A stretch of 64,000 nucleotides of DNA, from the NCBI GenBank assembly GCA_001910725.1, contig MJGA01000060.1, positions 1-64,000 on the forward strand, written 5' to 3'. This document shows, one piece after another, positions 50,262 through 62,361 of this stretch. A program made the position numbers and the translations under genes. Below the pieces are notes generated by a model that saw only the letters and a list, made by a program, of their open reading frames with translations, searched no databases and was not told where the DNA came from. Every line of letters starts with the position of its first letter. The first letter of the stretch is position 1. The DNA is from Phanerodontia chrysosporium (Eukaryota; Basidiomycota; Agaricomycetes; Polyporales; Phanerochaetaceae).

Positions 50262-52033
50262 ATGTTCGCGCGACTCGCGTTCATCGTTTGCCTCGCTTTG
50301 TCGACCGCGGCCTCGCCACTCGTCGTGCGGAAGAGCCCTATTACCCTTCCCATCGCCCGCCATTTCAACTTTACGGGGGGCGCGACCATCCTCGAACGAG
50401 ACCAAGCCCGGGCGAAAGCCCTCAAGGCTATGGCGAGACCCAACCCGAAGACAGTGAACACCGCGACCTTCCCCGTACCAGCCACGAATGACGCTGTGTC
50501 TTATACTGTCGATGTATGCATTTTCTTCGTCACCATGCGGGTTGAGATCCGATTGACCTGCATGATCAGGTCGCCGTTGGCAGCCCTCCAACCACATGTG
50601 AGGCCTAGTCGTGACAGGCTCGTTCAACCTCAGCTAACCACCCCTTCTAAGACACCCTGATCGTCGACACTGGGAGCTCGAACACCTGGGTCGGCGCTGA
50701 TTCTTCCAAGCCTTACAAACCTACCAGTACATCCTCTGACACAGGAGGGATCCTAGTGAGTCCATCGCATCGGTTTGCCCTGAAATCCTACGCTGACATT
50801 ATCTCTGCAGTTTCTTCTTTACGGGTCTGGCCTTGTGCTTGGTACGCACTTCATATCTCTGTTGCCCTCACACCTCTAAATGTGACACTCATGAAACAGG
50901 GGAGGAATACACAGACACCATCAAGATTGGTGATCTGACAATCGAGAAGCAGTCGATTGGAAGCGCACTTATCGCATCTGGATTTGACGGCGTCGATGGT
51001 ATACTTGGGTATGTCCTTTGGCCCTCTCGATTCGCTCGAAACTCTGGTGCTGAATGATCTTAGCATTGGACCTACCGATTTGACCGAAGGTGAACAATTC
51101 CCTCACTACAGCTGAGAAGTCGTTCTGACTCACCGATGCAGGTACCGTTATTGGCGCGAGCTCAGTACCCACCGTCACCGACAATGCCTGGAACGCTGGT
51201 CTGCTCGACTCCTACGAGGTCGGCATCTCCTTTGAACCTGCCACTTCGCTCGACGTAACGAACGGAGAACTGACATTCGGCGGCGTCGACTCGAGTAAAT
51301 TTACTGGGTCCATCAACTACGTGTAAGTGCCCGTGACAGTGCTTGGAAGGTTTTCCTGACAGGACAATGCAGGCCCATCACGTCCACCTCCCCGGCGAGC
51401 AGCTACGTTGGTATCGACCAGTCAATAACGTACGGTTCCTCAGGAACCCCCATTCTGGATAGCACCTCCGGCATCACCGACACGGGTACTACCTTGATCC
51501 TCATTGCGTCGGGTGCGTCCTTCTTCCTCCTCTGTCGCTGTGGCATAGACTGACCTCGGTTGCTTTTCAGACGCTCTCCAGCGATACCAGGCCGCCACTG
51601 GAGCTGTGTCGGACTCTACGACCGGCTTGCTCAAGATATCGGCTGCTGATTATGATAATCTTGAAAGCCTGTTCTTCCATATTGGCGGGGTAAGCATGGT
51701 AGTTGTTCTTCCTTCGAGCTCTACTCAGTGACCGATTGTAGTCATCCTATGAATTGACGAAGAACGCGCAAACCTGGCCTCGTGCCGTACGTATAAATCA
51801 CCATCGGCTCTCCTCGTGGATTTTTACTGAATCGTTTTTAGTTGAACACTGCAATCGGGGGTGACGCTGACTCGATTTATCTGGTCGTCGGTGATATCGG
51901 TTCGCTCTCTGGTGAAGGTCTCGACTTCATCGACGGGTACAGCTTCCTCGAGCGGTACTATTCGGTATACAACTCCGGCGATAACACTTTCGGCATAGCG
52001 CTCACGTCGTTCACTTACGCCACTACGAACTGA
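50262..52033 (+). CDS. Pepsin-family (A1) aspartic protease B, polyporopepsin-like, intact
   Basis: Eleven exons (first 50262-50513, then 50570-50597, 50652-50755, 50811-50841, 50900-51008, 51064-51089, 51142-51322, 51373-51512, 51571-51689, 51742-51786, 51842-52033) give 408 residues with all phases consistent. Signal peptide MFARLAFIVCLALSTAASP, then a propeptide. Both active-site loops are intact: LIVDTGSSNTWVG (Asp about 99) and GITDTGTTLILIAS (Asp about 280). The flap has the expected LLYGSG. It should be a secreted acid protease acting on extracellular protein. Introns are 50-58 bp. Confidence 0.92.
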
Positions 52034-52763
52034 CTCGGAATCTGACTCCTCATTGTATCTGTTCGAAACCTCAAAATAAATTGGACTGGACAGGATACGC
52101 GCCACTGAAATACCGACAGTGTCAAGAATAGATATAAAAGAGGACCCTGCACTGACTTCGTAAGGTGTCCAGCCGCTACAATGTTCTTATGAGATTCCAC
52201 CGGGTAAGTCCGTGAACGACCGAGCCGACCATGAGGTACGCAACAACATCGCGACAAATTGTCCCCCTTGTCTAATCAAGGTCTACAGGGCCATTGTCCG
52301 GACCGAACAGCGCAAGACGATGTATGCCGAGTCGTTGACTGTTCGAAGAGTGTATGAGACACTTCGCTCCCTTGCCATCCTTCTCGTGTCAGACTCTGCA
52401 TCAGGATGTCAGGATCTTCGTCTTCAATGGCAGGACACACCGAATGACCTTCTGTATTAGGCCTGCGTCTTTCCCAGCCTGCCATCGATCATAACTGACG
52501 AAGTCTGGCACAGTCAGGTACAGCACCCACTGCATCCATCTTCTACTGTCTGTCATGAACATTTGCACGGTGAGTACAATCTGTTTCAGGTATTCCGCAA
52601 TAATGCTTGAATCCAACTGATCGGCACAATCAGCCACTCTTTCCCGCGGTATCTCTCTACGGCCCACCTGATCCGCTTTTGGGAGGGGGGGGGGGGTTAC
52701 TTAAGCATGGTCCTCGTCCGCCCTACCATTGGCAACCCGTGATAAGGCACGGAGAGCACACTA
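52034..52763. other. Intergenic region with a G-run
   Basis: 0.7 kb. It includes a run of 12 G at 52685-52696, 67 bp before the start of protease C. The stretch near 52550-52620 is weakly similar to the region upstream of protease D (about 55100-55170), which suggests duplication of upstream sequence with the genes. No gene seen. Confidence 0.45.
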
Positions 52764-54448
52764 ATGGTCACGACGTCTGTCTTTAGCCTCCTATCGGCGC
52801 TGACTGTGGCAGCTCTGCCGCATGTCGTCGTGGACAAGGCCCCCATCTCGCATTCGCTCTCTCGCCGCCTCAACGCTGGCGTCTCCGTCAGGCACATCGC
52901 AGAGATGGACCGTGCCCGTGCAAGAGCGCTGAAGTCAAGAGGGAGTGCGAGCCGTCCTCCTATGGCACGCGCAGCTGTTGGATCTCCTGACCCCGTGCTA
53001 AACAACCCTCTCGTGGCTTATGTAGTCGTGAGTCGCGTTTACGTCCGCGCAACACTCAGGGTTCACCTACATGACTCAGGCCGGTATCGGTACTCCCCCA
53101 ACAAACTGTATGTGCAATGTTCATTGCAGAGGCGCGATGATTAGAGGTTGACTTACCTGTGCATAGACACGTTGCTGGTAGACACCGCGAGCCCGCTGAC
53201 CTGGGATGGTGCCAACAAGCGGTACGTTCCTAGCAACTCCTCCAAGGAAGCAGGTCAGGAAGTGGTATGTTCACGATACGTATCGATCGCGTCCTTACTG
53301 CTAGTGCTGATGCAGTGAAGGTAATCGGCGATCTCATATCAGGCATACATGGCACGGGCGAAGGCTTCTTTGACACAATCACATTGGGAGACCTGACGGT
53401 TAAGGCCCAATTTATTGGAGTGTCACTCACAGAATTCGACTTCAACGGTGGGCTGGACGGCGTCCTAGGGTACGTTCTGACACGCACCTTACTTGACACT
53501 ATCCTGAAGTGCACCGTAGGATTGGGCCCATCGACTTGTCTTCGGATTCGGGATTTTCAAGTTCGGGGCATCCTACTGTGACTAATAATGCGTTTATACA
53601 AGATCTCATACCATCAGACGAAGTCGGGATGTACTTCCTCCCTACGACGTCGAGTCCCATCGCAGATGGGCAACAGACATTCGGAGGCGTGGATCCCAGC
53701 TTCCTCACAAGCCTGTTCACAACAGTGTACGTCAAAATATTGCAGTGATTCAAAGCCAACATCTGAGTTGGCTGACTTAGGCCCACTACTTCCACTGCAC
53801 CATCCAAGGAGTTTATCGGTATTGATCAGGCAATCTCCTATGGCACGCCGGATGCCACTATCCTCCGCAGCACAGCCGGTGTGGTGGACAGTGGCACAAC
53901 TCTCATCTTGATTGCTTCCGGTACTGTGACCCGCTTGTTCAAATCTTGGGCGTCCTAATCACTGATCATCGCCCAGATGCTTTCGCTCTCTACCAGAAGG
54001 CAACGGGAGCAACCCTTGACGAGAATACAGGACTACTGCGGCTCCCGGCTTCGCAATACAACACTCTCGAGAGCCTGTTTTTCGATATCAGCGGAGTACG
54101 CCCTTTACCTCGCATCTACCGCTCTAGTGTGCTGATTGGCGAACACCACCAGACGACGTTTGAGTTCACAAGTAACGCACAGATATTGCCTCGCGTCGTG
54201 CGTAATGTGTTATTTATATCCCGGGCTTGTACTTACGTGGCGCTATTTTATCCTAGTTCAATGAGCGGATTGGTGGTGACAATGAGTCAATTTACCTCAT
54301 CGTTACCGACCTTGGTTCTCCTTCCGGCGAAGGCCTCGATTTTATCAATGGGCTCACGTTCTTACAGCGATTCTACACTGTCTACAACTCGCAAACACCG
54401 TCGTTTGGGATTGCCACGACACCGTTTACTACAGCGGAGACGAATTGA
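52764..54448 (+). CDS. Pepsin-family aspartic protease paralogue C, altered first active site
   Basis: Nine exons: 52764-53027, 53080-53107, 53167-53264, 53321-53469, 53520-53726, 53781-53920, 53977-54095, 54153-54197 and 54257-54448, giving 413 residues with an open frame throughout. Signal peptide (TSVFSLLSALTVAALP). The first loop reads LLVDTASPLTWDG at residue 103: DTA in place of DTG and WDG in place of WVG. The second loop is DSG (GVVDSGTTLILIAS), which is acceptable in pepsins. Loss of the first loop Gly suggests weak or no activity while the gene itself is kept intact. It is paralogous to A and D. Confidence 0.85.
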
Positions 54449-55225
54449 TGAATAACTTGAGTGATTCTAGCACGCTTAAACGGAGTTCAGGTTCGTCGTG
54501 TAGTCCCATCCTCCGTAGCTATTCATGTTATGAATAGTAAGGGTTCCGAAGAACACCTTTGAAGAAACGATTGCGCCGTCTGTTTATGCCAGGATCGCCG
54601 CATGCCATTCTAGTGAGGGTGCAGACTGTATGAGTGGGTATTCATTACTGATGTCTCTAGGTACTCGATGATCAGTGGTACGCCCTCCCAACTTCCCGCG
54701 GAGTACTAGCTCCGGAAGCCAATCAGGCTGTCCATGAGGTACGACTATCGGTAGTGACAGATTGCCCCTCATGTCTAAGAGAAGTATGCAGGGTCATCAT
54801 GGGACCGAGATCGCATGATGGTTATAGGGACCCGTCAGGTCGTCGACATTGGCTTGATCTGCTTCATGGGGGATAGCTCGAGTTACTGTCTCGCAACCCA
54901 TGTCATGCCAGGTTCCACCCAGTGTTGGCCTGGGACGCCACAACGTTTTGTGTGTTCCGGCTGCTAGGACACAGAAGCCTGATTCTATGTCTGCATCCGG
55001 TTATACGGCTTCCCAGCTCGTTAGTAAATCAAGCCTAGGCTGCGAACTCTGGCCCAACCAGGGTCGCTGATGGCTGAATATGTCTTCGACAGCTCGTCGT
55101 GAGCATCTGCACGGTAAGCATTCTTCCTATCAGACGTTCCCCGATAACGACTTATTATGACTTGTCAACACGACAGGCTACCTCTCCCGAGCGACGTTCA
55201 ACGGTCCATTGATCCGTCCCCGCGG
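54449..55225. other. Intergenic region between proteases C and D
   Basis: 0.8 kb without a recognisable gene. The segment near 55090-55170 resembles the upstream region of protease C. Confidence 0.4.
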
Positions 55226-55232
55226 TATTTAA
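55226..55232 (+). promoter_or_regulatory. Candidate TATA-like element of protease D
   Basis: TATTTAA, 49 bp upstream of the ATG at 55281. Confidence 0.35.
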
Positions 55233-55280
55233 CCGTCGCCCTCGCGCTCTCCGACAATTCGTGAAGCCCCGAGAGCAGGT

Positions 55281-56966
55281 ATGTTCGCGACCCCGGTTAT
55301 CGCCCTCTTGCTCGCACTTGCCGCCGCTGCGCTGCCGCATGTCGTCATTGATAGAAACGACGTCTCGCCGTCGCTCCTCCGCCGCCTCAACGCTGGCGTC
55401 TCGTTCAAGCACATCGCCGATGTCGACCGTGCTCGGGCTCGGGTGCTGAAGTCAAGACTCGGAAGCGCAAGCCGACATATCAAACGCGGAGTATTTCCTG
55501 TTCCCGTGTCCAATGGCCTTGTGGATTATACTGTAGTTGTAAGTCGAGGTTTCGTTCTACCTGGCCCGAGGAGAGGTGATTGACATGATGCAGGCTGGCA
55601 TCGGCACTCCCCAACAAACTGTACGTGGATCCTTATGGCAGTCAAGCTCGTGTCAGAGGCTGACTGAACCTTCGACAGACACGTTGCTGGTCGACACTGG
55701 CAGCTCCCTGACTTGGGTTGGTAATTCAAAACCATACGTTCGCACAAGCTCCTCTCAAGATACAGGTCAATCGGTGGTCTGTACATCCTCTGCCCTTTCC
55801 TACCATGTACAGAGCTAGATTTGACTCCACTGAAGGCGCTTGGTAGTGGTCTGTCAGGAGTGTCTGGTACGGGTGAAGGCTTCTTCGACACGATCACCTT
55901 GGGAGGCCTAGTGGTGAAAGACCAATTCATCGGAGTGTCACAACCGACATTCGCTCTTGGCGACGGAGTCGACGGTATTTTGGGGTACGTTGTCACATTC
56001 GCTAGCATACGAGCCAAACGGTGTCCTGAGTTATAAGGTAGCATCGGGCCAGAAGACCTGGCCCAGAGTCGGGATTCTCGGGTGCAACTCATCCTACCGT
56101 AACAGACAACGCCTTTGCGCAGCATCTCCTGGACTCGGACGAAGTTGGAATATTGTTCCATCCGACGACGTCCAGTACACCCATCGCAGACGGGATATTG
56201 ACGTTTGGGGGCGTCGACTCCAAGATTCTCACCAGCCCATTACCACTGTGTACGCAAAGCTCTTTTGACCGTGACATAGGGCTAACCGGATTCTCAGCCC
56301 AATTACGTCAACCCTTCCCTCGAGTGAATTTGTCGGCATCGATCAGTCTATCTTTTATGGCACTTCAACTAGTGCCGCTATTCTAAGCAACACTGCTGGC
56401 ATTGTGGACACCGGGACGACACTCATATTGATTGCTTCTGGTGATCTGCCCAGCTCCTTCGCCTTCCAGTGTTTCTAACTGCGCGTCCGCTGCCAGACGC
56501 TCTAGCGATTTACCAAGCGGTAACGGGTGCGACGCTCGACGAAAATAGTGGCCTACTGAAGCTCCCTGCTGCACAATACAACAGCCTTCAGAGTCTCTTC
56601 TTCGACATCGGCGGGGTACAGCTTTCATGTTAGGTTCAATTAACTCGTGTACTTACTGACCAATATCTTCAGACCACGTTCGAGTTCACGAAGAACGCAC
56701 AAATCTGGCCTCGTAATGTGCGTCCTTCATGTTGATAACTTGTTCTGGCAGCGATTTGATGCAAACTGGTATAGTTCAACACCCTGATTGGCGGTGACAC
56801 CAACTCGGTGTATCTCATTGTTGGAGATATTGGCAGTCCTTCCGGTGAAGGCCTTGACTTCATCAACGGGCTTACGTTCTTGCAGCGATTCTACACTGTG
56901 TACAACTCGCAGACGCCTTCTTTCGGGATTGCTACGACGTCATTAACTATGGCGGAAACAAATTGA
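55281..56966 (+). pseudogene. Pepsin-family aspartic protease paralogue D with a one-base deletion
   Basis: Same exon plan as paralogues A and C, starting MFATPVIALLLALAAAALP. Both catalytic loops are canonical here (LLVDTGSSLTWVG and GIVDTGTTLILIAS). Exon 2 (55594-55620) is 27 bp instead of 28 because a run of five C in paralogue C is four C here (about 55609-55612). As written, this shifts the frame before the first active site. Everything downstream reads well in the expected frame, so the defect is either very recent or an assembly error. With the base present it would be the only fully active member of the A/C/D branch. Confidence 0.75.
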
Positions 56967-57986
56967 GAGGGTCGGTGCTGTAGTAGCTCTATCTCTCCCA
57001 TCTACCAAAAGCGGTAGGCGGGAGCCTCTGATCCTAACATGTACAAATAAGCCACTCCGCTCGCGGAGGACAATATTAAGGGGTGCACTTGACCAAAACT
57101 GCGCAAGATGAGCTGTAGTTCAAACCATATTAACAGGATCTTCAAGGATTTCGAAATCCTGAGGACTCCCTGAATCGCAGAGAGAACTCGAATTGAAGAC
57201 TACTGATCTGTCGTAGCCATTAGTCAAGTCCATCTACTTAGTCCCCAAGTGCCATTATCGCTACGACGTTAGTCAAGTTTTCTGAATCTCTGAACGCTAT
57301 GTCTTGCCTACAAGTCCTTGAGGCTGTGTCATGTTTCGCTAGTACATGGTACAACAGGAGGTTTGAGCAGGCTTTAACGCCGAAATTCCGTCGGGCTCGG
57401 GAGCTGGGCAAGTGCGTTAGACGCCAATAGCCTCCGCATTGATGCGCCTGATGCGTAACTACCGCCTTTCCGGCGTTTCGACCCTCTGTCAACTCAAACC
57501 ATCACCACACCCACGTCGAGCGTATACGGATGTATCCGCGCTATCTCTCGAAGATACGATGTTGCGAACTTACAGAAAGTCAGACCGCAGCGGCACGGAA
57601 CTGAGAGCGGTGTTCAAAGGGTACACCCCGGCTGAAGTCAATGTGGGGTTTGGTCCTACTACTCCCGCACAGGTGCGACAATTGTCTTTGTCTCTCTCGC
57701 GATAGTCTTACTCAGCTGCCTGCCTGCCTGTTCTGCGTTCAGAGCCTCGTCACTCGACCATTCATCGCGCAACTAGCGCGAGCTTATTAGGTTTGCGAAG
57801 GGTCGAACCCGCAGAGGCTGTGAATCTGGGGCATCCTCGCCCCTTACGTCGGCACGCAAATTACACATGAGGCTGCGTCGTGGTATGGCGTTCCATCATA
57901 TTTCCAAGTCATCTGTTCTCTAACTCTACCGCTCGCACGGAAGCGGGACCATGACTAGATATGTGCCGCAGTTGCAGACTGCGGGT
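56967..57986. other. Intergenic region
   Basis: 1.0 kb. A frame at 57439-57705 (88 residues) has no motif. A GGGTCGAACCCG at about 57806 resembles a tRNA B box but lacks a partner A box and cloverleaf. No gene supported. Confidence 0.4.
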
Positions 57987-57994
57987 TATATATT
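57987..57994 (+). promoter_or_regulatory. Candidate TATA box of the AAA ATPase gene
   Basis: TATATATT, 79 bp upstream of the ATG at 58066. Confidence 0.4.
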
Positions 57995-58065
57995 AAGGAG
58001 ACACGCCTCCTGACATCAAGGGCAAGTCGCCTTTTGCCCACTTACGCCCAGAAGATACGACTGTC

Positions 58066-60560
58066 ATGCGCCGATTCCTCAGCGTCCGTAGAGCAAGCAC
58101 TGCTACAGGGGTAATCGACTTGGAGAAGACCAGCGCTGACGCAGAAACGGGATCGGTCACGTCGGGACCCGATGGGGCCCCAGAACGCGACGGGTCGACG
58201 GCGGCTCTGGTGACGCCCTCCGTACCACTTCCACCGCCGAACCTGAAGGTCAAGCGCCTCGACTACTACTACAGTCGGTGGTCGAAGACATGGAAGTACA
58301 AGAACATGGGCGACAAGGTCTCGCCTGAGACCGTTCCTATCGGCGCAATCACTGGTAACGATAATGATCCTTGGCAATCGTTCTGCTTCGTCGTCGTCCG
58401 GACTCTTCCCAGCAACCCAGAAGAGGGCGAGCCAACTTTCCGAGTCATTATCAAGAGCCCGTACATGCTCGAGGCTTGCAGGAATGTGATTCAGTCAATT
58501 CCGGGTTTGTCGTGGAACGCTGAGCCACTTGAGGTACGTGCGGTCGATATATGCGGTGGGATCGATGTTGACGAGATTACCAGCTCGATCCCCAACTATT
58601 GCTGACGTTCCTCCCCCTGTTCGAGGAGTACCATGCCAATCTCAAGCAGAAGAAGAACCTGACACAGAAGGAAACGTACGCGATGTCCTCCACGGCCGTG
58701 CTGACCGGGTACCTCCACCGCGACTACCGCACGACAATCGCGAGCATCAGACGGTTGATCTCGCACGGCGAGATGACTTTCGAACTGCTCTACGCCATCC
58801 TCGTCCCGCGGTCGCTCCTCTGCACGGTCTGCCCGATCACAGGCGAGCCGCTCGCCCTGCGGCTCGTAAACGCGACGCGCGTCTTCTCGGACACGGGGCG
58901 CAGCTACTATGAGCTGATCTGCCAGAGCTTCGACGTCGACGACGAACCGGCGACGGGCAGCGAACCTTGGGCGAACACAGGCGATAGTGAGCTCCGCAAG
59001 GCCCGCGGCGTGCGCCCTACGGATGGGTCAGCCGCCGCATCATCATCCCCCAGTTCGGCGGCACCATCAAGATCAGCGAGCTCAGCTGCTACCCCATCCA
59101 GTTCCATCCGCGTGAACGCGAGCTGCGTGATGCGCTCTGTGCGCGCGGGCGGAAGTGGGCGTCGTACCGCGGGATACACCACGTACAATACAAAGGCACA
59201 GCTGTCTCTTGCACCTCAGACGGTGGGTGCAGACGGCCCGTGAAGTACAATGTACGTCCGACAATACAAGAACGTATCTCGTCACTAATCTGGATGCGCT
59301 TCATAGGTGAACTCGCGTATCATGATTGACCGCGCCAACTTCCGGAGGCTGAATCCGAACTACGAGCTACCACAAATCAAGCGAGACAATGACAACACCT
59401 CTGCCATTCCGGATAGAAGTAAGCCGTTACATGGCGATTGAGAACGATATGTACTGACTTCTCGTAGACAGTAGCGTTCCTACGCTAGCAGTGCAAAGCC
59501 GCCTACCCCAGGAGGAGCCAGAAGAGGAGCCAACAGAGGAAGAGTACATGCTGGCATCTCCCATACTGTACGGCTTTAGTCTGGTCGACAAGATCTGGCG
59601 TACGTATGGGCCTTGTCTTGCCCTGCCGGCTTGCTGACTCGCGTGATACAGTTGAATTCAATGTCCAAAAGATCACGGAAATCCAGTGGAACGACGAGGC
59701 CTTCGCGAACCTGGTGCTGCCACCCGGTCGCAAGACACTCTTGCGTTCGCTTGTGGAAGCACACAGGGCGGACCTAGGCTTCGACGACTTCGTGAAGGGC
59801 AAGGGTCACGGGCTTGTCATCAACCTCTTCGGCCCGCCGGGTGTTGGGAAGACATTGTCTGCTGAGGCGACTTCTGAACATGTTCGCAGCCCGCTGTATG
59901 TCGTCGGTGGCGGTGATCTGGGTACGCTTGCAAGTTCGTTGGACACCGCCCTGCAGAGCGTGTTCGATATAGCTACTGCTTGGAAGGCTATCGTCTTGAT
60001 TGATGAGGTGAGCAGCGCCCAAGTCTAGCCCCAGTCTTTCTATTGGGCTGCTCTGACGACATCCGCAGGCGGACGTCTTCCTGGAACAACGTTCATTGCA
60101 TGACCTAGAGCGGAACGCCATGGTTGCCGTTTTGTGAGTATATTTCTCATAGCGTGCTCCACGTTCGCCCGCTTACCTGCTTCTCCGCATGTGATCTAGC
60201 TTGCGGCACCTCGAGTACTACCGCGGCATCCTCTTCTTGACGACGAACCGCGTCAAGACGTTCGACGAGGCGTTCCTGTCGCGCATCCACATCGCGCTGC
60301 ACTTCCGCGGGCTGTCCCCGGAGGCGAAGATGCAGGTCTGGTCCGCGTTCCTGCGCAAGGTCAATATCGCGCTCTCCGAGGGGCAGCTCGCGAAGCTCGC
60401 GGAACGGGACATCAACGGAAGGCAGATCAAGAACGCCACGAGGACCGCGGCTTCCCTTGCGGCAGGGCGCGGCGAAGAGCTCTGCTATGACCACCTGGTA
60501 GAGACCCTTGATGCGATGGAAGACTTTACGAGCGAGTTCAAGGCCATGTCCACTGACTGA
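58066..60560 (+). CDS. AAA ATPase with N-terminal DUF7025-like region
   Basis: Seven exons (58066-58533, 58584-59251, 59307-59418, 59468-59599, 59652-60007, 60069-60133, 60200-60560), about 720 residues. The N-terminal half resembles the DUF7025-type region of fungal AAA proteins (LDPQLLLTFLPLFEEY, IIIPQFGGTIKISELSCYPI). The ATPase has Walker A GPPGVGKT (about 521-528), Walker B AIVLIDEAD (about 573-581), and sensor 1 FLTTNRVKTFDEAFLSRIH. Exon 2 is one base short (668 bp): near 59022 the frame moves from KARGVRP to the YGWVSRRIII frame without a credible intron. This is a one-base deletion or sequence error. The biological role of these fungal ATPases is unknown. Confidence 0.85.
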
Positions 60561-61037
60561 AGACTCTAGACACATGTGACGATGATGCAGAAGCAGTCTT
60601 CAGTGCGCTAGATGCCGGCAGCGACGAACGTGTATATCATCCTGTACTCTACATTGGCTACACTGTGTATGCTATCCCTTACATTATCCGCCTTCCCCTG
60701 TTCTGTTCGTTATGCGAGAACCAGGCCGTGTCGGACGCTTGTCCATATCCTGCCGCGTGCGTCGGTCAGGCGGCTGTTCTTCACTTCCACTATCATCCTC
60801 GTGAACGTGCGATGTCCTTCCTAACATCAACTACCACGAGCAGCGACTCCAGCTTCCTTCTGGATGCCCATACTGACCAGACGAAACATCATCCTTGAGG
60901 TACTTAAGCGTGTTGTGTCGACGGAGCGTACACTGACCACCGCGCGGAACCATGCAGGGACTCATCTTTGCGCACCTCTTCCTCCTCGGCTTCTTCTGTC
61001 TCAAAGCGCTTCCTCCGTCGTCTGGAAGCGTGCAGTC
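60561..61037. other. Intergenic region between ATPase and phosphodiesterase genes
   Basis: 0.5 kb. The frame from 60952 encodes a signal-peptide-like stretch (MQGLIFAHLFLLGFFCLKAL) but is out of phase with the next gene and no intron joins them. It may be chance or the remnant of a secreted version. Confidence 0.4.
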
Positions 61038-62216
61038 ATGCCCGCCAACGGCTCTGTGCGCGTCGCGACGTACAACCTGCGTTTCGACTCCATGCCGGAC
61101 AACATCACCGTCCAGCAGACATTGGCCGCGCTCCCCGACCCCCTTACAGCTCCGCCATTCCTCGGAAAGACCGGAGAGCAGCCATGGAGCACGAGACGCA
61201 TCAAGGTGTGGCAGGACCTCATGAGCGAAGGCGTCGTCCTCTTCGGTGAGCGACACATGGTCTGTGTCTGCGCGTGGTGCTTATCGGCCCTGCAGGCATT
61301 CAGGAGGGGCTGGTTCGGCAAGTGAACGACTTGGCGACCCTTCTTGGCAGCGAGTGGGCTTGGGTGAGCAAAGCGATTGTGAATGCTCCGCATATATGCT
61401 GACCATTCGCAAGATTGGCGTTGGCAGAGATGACGGCAAACAGGCGGGCGAATTCAGTGCTATCTTCTACAACAAGAACTTTATAGAATTACGCGAATGG
61501 GACACATTCTGGCTCTCGTACGTGCTCGTCCGTTTGTCATTGTGTACGAATGCAATAAGATGCGCCAGGAACACGCCTTTCGACGTCTCGCGTTTCCCCG
61601 GTGCCGGCTCCTTGCGTATCTGCACAGCGGCACGCATGACCCTCAAGACCACATCAGGGCCCATCAACTTCTCGTATCTCAATACTCATCTCGACGACCA
61701 GTCCGATGGGCAGCGCCGCCTCGGCGCGTCACTCATCCTGCAACGCGCACGCTTCGAGGCTTTCCACTCCCAGGCGGGCCCGTCATTGTCACAGGCGACT
61801 TCAATAGCCCGAGCACTGGCACGGACTCGGCGCGTACATGATCGCAACAGGTGCGCTCCCTCCGGAGCCTATCAACGCAACATTCGCGCAGACGTTCGCG
61901 GTCCCGAACGGCACGCTCACGAATTTTGTGCTTGACGACCTCAAGGCGAAGGCGCCCCGCGCGAACGTCGGAGGCAACTTTGCGACGTTTACCGGCTTCA
62001 ACTCGCCTGGTGATACCGCGTCGTTCACGCGGATTGACTTCGTCTTTGGTGGAAGCAACGGCAAGTGGTGAGTTCAGTCGGATTTTCTCTGATGTACTCA
62101 ATATTGACGCTATTGGTAGGACCGCCACGCAGTACAAGGTTGGCACGTCACTTACCGACGACGGAGTCTTGGCCAGCGACCACCGGCCCGTCTTCGCGGA
62201 CATCACCCTCCAATGA
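61038..62216 (+). CDS. Endonuclease/exonuclease/phosphatase family protein, two frame breaks
   Basis: Five exons (61038-61245, 61296-61363, 61414-61517, 61569-62067, 62120-62216), about 325 residues. EEP landmarks: VRVATYNLRFDS near the start, IQEGL for the metal-binding Glu, YLNTHLDDQSDGQRR, IVTGDFNSPSTGTDS and the C-terminal SDHRPVFADI. The family hydrolyses phosphodiester bonds in nucleic acids, lipids or sugars; the substrate is not clear. Exon 4 is short by two bases: one break lies before GGPVIVTGDFN (near 61770) and one after TDSA (near 61840). Both flanks are well conserved, so these may be sequence errors. The start is uncertain; MPANGSV at 61038 is the simplest choice. Confidence 0.8.
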
Positions 62217-62361
62217 CTTCACGACTTTTCCACACGGATGTAAGATTTTGATTGTACTCCATGGACTGCTACATGACGAAATGACTGTTGTACAACTGCT
62301 GAGAATACACGTTTCTTTGTTTGTATGGAACAGGTCCTGCCATGCACAGAAATGTCCATCA

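Noticed and set aside
49896..50627. A 243-codon frame on the minus strand
   Set aside because: It overlaps antisense the first exon of aspartic protease B and has no recognisable motif.
57439..57705. An 88-residue plus-strand ORF
   Set aside because: No recognisable domain or supporting signal.
57800..57860. Possible tRNA gene, from a B-box-like GGGTCGAACCCG
   Set aside because: No A box at the right distance and no acceptor or anticodon stems can be formed.
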